Below are positions 5,688 to 6,504 of a DNA stretch of 6,504 nucleotides, piece after piece. Below the pieces are notes generated by a model. It searched no databases. It was not told the DNA's origin and was given only the letters and a program-made list of their open reading frames with translations. How positions within the stretch are numbered: position 1 is the stretch's first letter; the number at the start of each line of letters is the position of its first letter. Position numbers and translations under genes: made by a program. This stretch comes from Clostridia bacterium (GTDB lineage Bacteria; Bacillota; Clostridia; UBA1381), in assembly GCA_900770405.1 (NCBI GenBank), contig CAAGKL010000368.1, positions 1 to 6,504 on the forward strand, read 5' to 3'.

Positions 5688-6504
5688 TTCCGGCAAATTT
5701 TCTCAACAGCGCGATAGGTTTTAAGGCAATGTTCTCCGTCGATTCCGCCGAAAAATTTCTCCGCTCTCCTTTTGTATACCTCGTCCTGCTGCGCGCCGTC
5801 CGCCATTTTGCCGATTATGAAATCAACCGCGCCGCCGTAATCCTCAAATACAGGGCCGAAGCCGTCCTTTCGGCAGTCGAAACACCCATGCCCATACTGC
5901 GTTTCGTAAAATTTTTCTTCATCAAACCAAAGATACGCCAGGGGCTTTGACATATACGCAAAGTCGAAAAACACGCTCGAATAATCAGTTATCAGCACCT
6001 TCGATTCCATCAGCAGCTCCTGCACGTCCGCGCTCTCGAATTTCATAACCCGAACCCGCGGATTGTCATTTTCAAACAAATCCGAGAACCGCTGCAGCTC
6101 ATAATGCACATAAATCACGAGCTCGTAATCGTATTCGCAAAGCGCACGGGCGAGCTTTGCGCTGTTCAAAATCGCGTCGAATTGCCTGAAATACTCGCTT
6201 TTTACAAATTCCTCATCGCTCAGCCCTCGCAGAAAATACCGCCAGGTAGGCATAACCAAAATCTGCCGTTTTTCCGTATGCGGCGCGGTGAGCCTGTCAT
6301 ACCTGCACAAGCCGAGCCTTTGCACAACGCCGTCCGGGTGACCGTAATTTTTCAGAGTAAACTCGTATTCCGGCACTGCACTGCAGACGTACAGGTCAAC
6401 CCGCGCGTCGGGAAAATGCAGCTCGCGCAGGTCATTCGCCGTTATGCCGTGTTGGATAAGCGCGAATTTTCCGCGCACCAGCCCGTATTTTCTCATAACC
6501 GTAA
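5681..6504 (-). CDS. CDP-glycerol/CDP-ribitol phosphotransferase family protein (TagF-like), C-terminal part
   Basis: This is the C-terminal 274 codons of a TagF-type enzyme; the frame stays open to the right edge, so the start lies outside. The ATG at 6496 has no binding site before it and family members usually have an additional N-terminal region, so I treat that Met as internal. Counting from it, the motifs are QHGI at 15-18 (H16 corresponds to a catalytic-region histidine), MPTWR at 82-86, VHYE at 130-133, and LITDYSSVFFDFAY at 168-181 followed by FDEEKFYETQYGHG and GFGPVFEDY. This family transfers glycerol-phosphate or ribitol-phosphate from a CDP-activated donor onto teichoic acids or capsule at the inner membrane face. 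Which polyol is used, and whether it primes, polymerises or decorates, cannot be decided here. Six bases separate it from the first glycosyltransferase. It supports a phosphate-containing surface polymer as the product of this operon. Confidence 0.93.
   Translation of the reverse strand, partial: TVMRKYGLVRGKFALIQHGITANDLRELHFPDARVDLYVCSAVPEYEFTLKNYGHPDGVVQRLGLCRYDRLTAPHTEKRQILVMPTWRYFLRGLSDEEFVKSEYFRQFDAILNSAKLARALCEYDYELVIYVHYELQRFSDLFENDNPRVRVMKFESADVQELLMESKVLITDYSSVFFDFAYMSKPLAYLWFDEEKFYETQYGHGCFDCRKDGFGPVFEDYGGAVDFIIGKMADGAQQDEVYKRRAEKFFGGIDGEHCLKTYRAVEKICRKR

Noticed and set aside
4799..5950. Long plus-strand open frame (383 codons) opposite the first glycosyltransferase and phosphotransferase
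   Set aside because: It is antisense to two well-recognised families, its translation has no recognisable domain, and it spans a gene boundary. It is a shadow of the real genes, as are the other long plus-strand frames.
6494..6496. ATG at 6496 as the true start of the phosphotransferase
   Set aside because: No binding site in the few bases before it, the frame remains open to the edge, and the HGI motif would come too close to the N-terminus for this family.

Overview
All six genes I can support lie on the minus strand, so the genes are described from right to left. Two are cut by the window edges. The proteins resemble families typical of Bacillota, most likely Clostridia. These include a TagF-type glycerophosphotransferase, a Wzx-like flippase of the kind common in Gram-positive bacteria, and a diguanylate cyclase with a cysteine-containing sensory module that I recall from clostridial relatives. 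Base composition is roughly balanced. The taxonomic placement is inference from family resemblance only.

The right two thirds (6504 to 1930) is a tightly packed cell-surface glycan operon. It begins with a partial CDP-glycerol/ribitol phosphotransferase family protein. After a 6-base gap come two full-length paralogous GT2 glycosyltransferases, then a multi-pass polysaccharide flippase. The junctions after the first gap are TAATG and ATGA overlaps, which implies translational coupling. Together these look like steps in assembling and exporting a teichoic-acid-like or polyol-phosphate-decorated surface polysaccharide. No polymerase or ligase is visible here.

The left third (1835 to 1) is signalling. 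A soluble diguanylate cyclase has a PAS-like domain, a Cys-rich sensory domain, and a GGDEF domain with an intact inhibitory site. It is followed 70 bases later by the start of a membrane-anchored Cache-type sensor that runs off the left edge.

The most interesting spot is the short gap between flippase and cyclase. A strong Shine-Dalgarno site and ATG open a frame that runs through a run of ten G and then stops at a TAA that overlaps the cyclase start. With nine G (or twelve), this frame would fuse to the cyclase and extend it by 14 residues. That is the architecture of a phase-variable switch, though a leader-peptide arrangement or a homopolymer sequencing error would look the same from one sequence.
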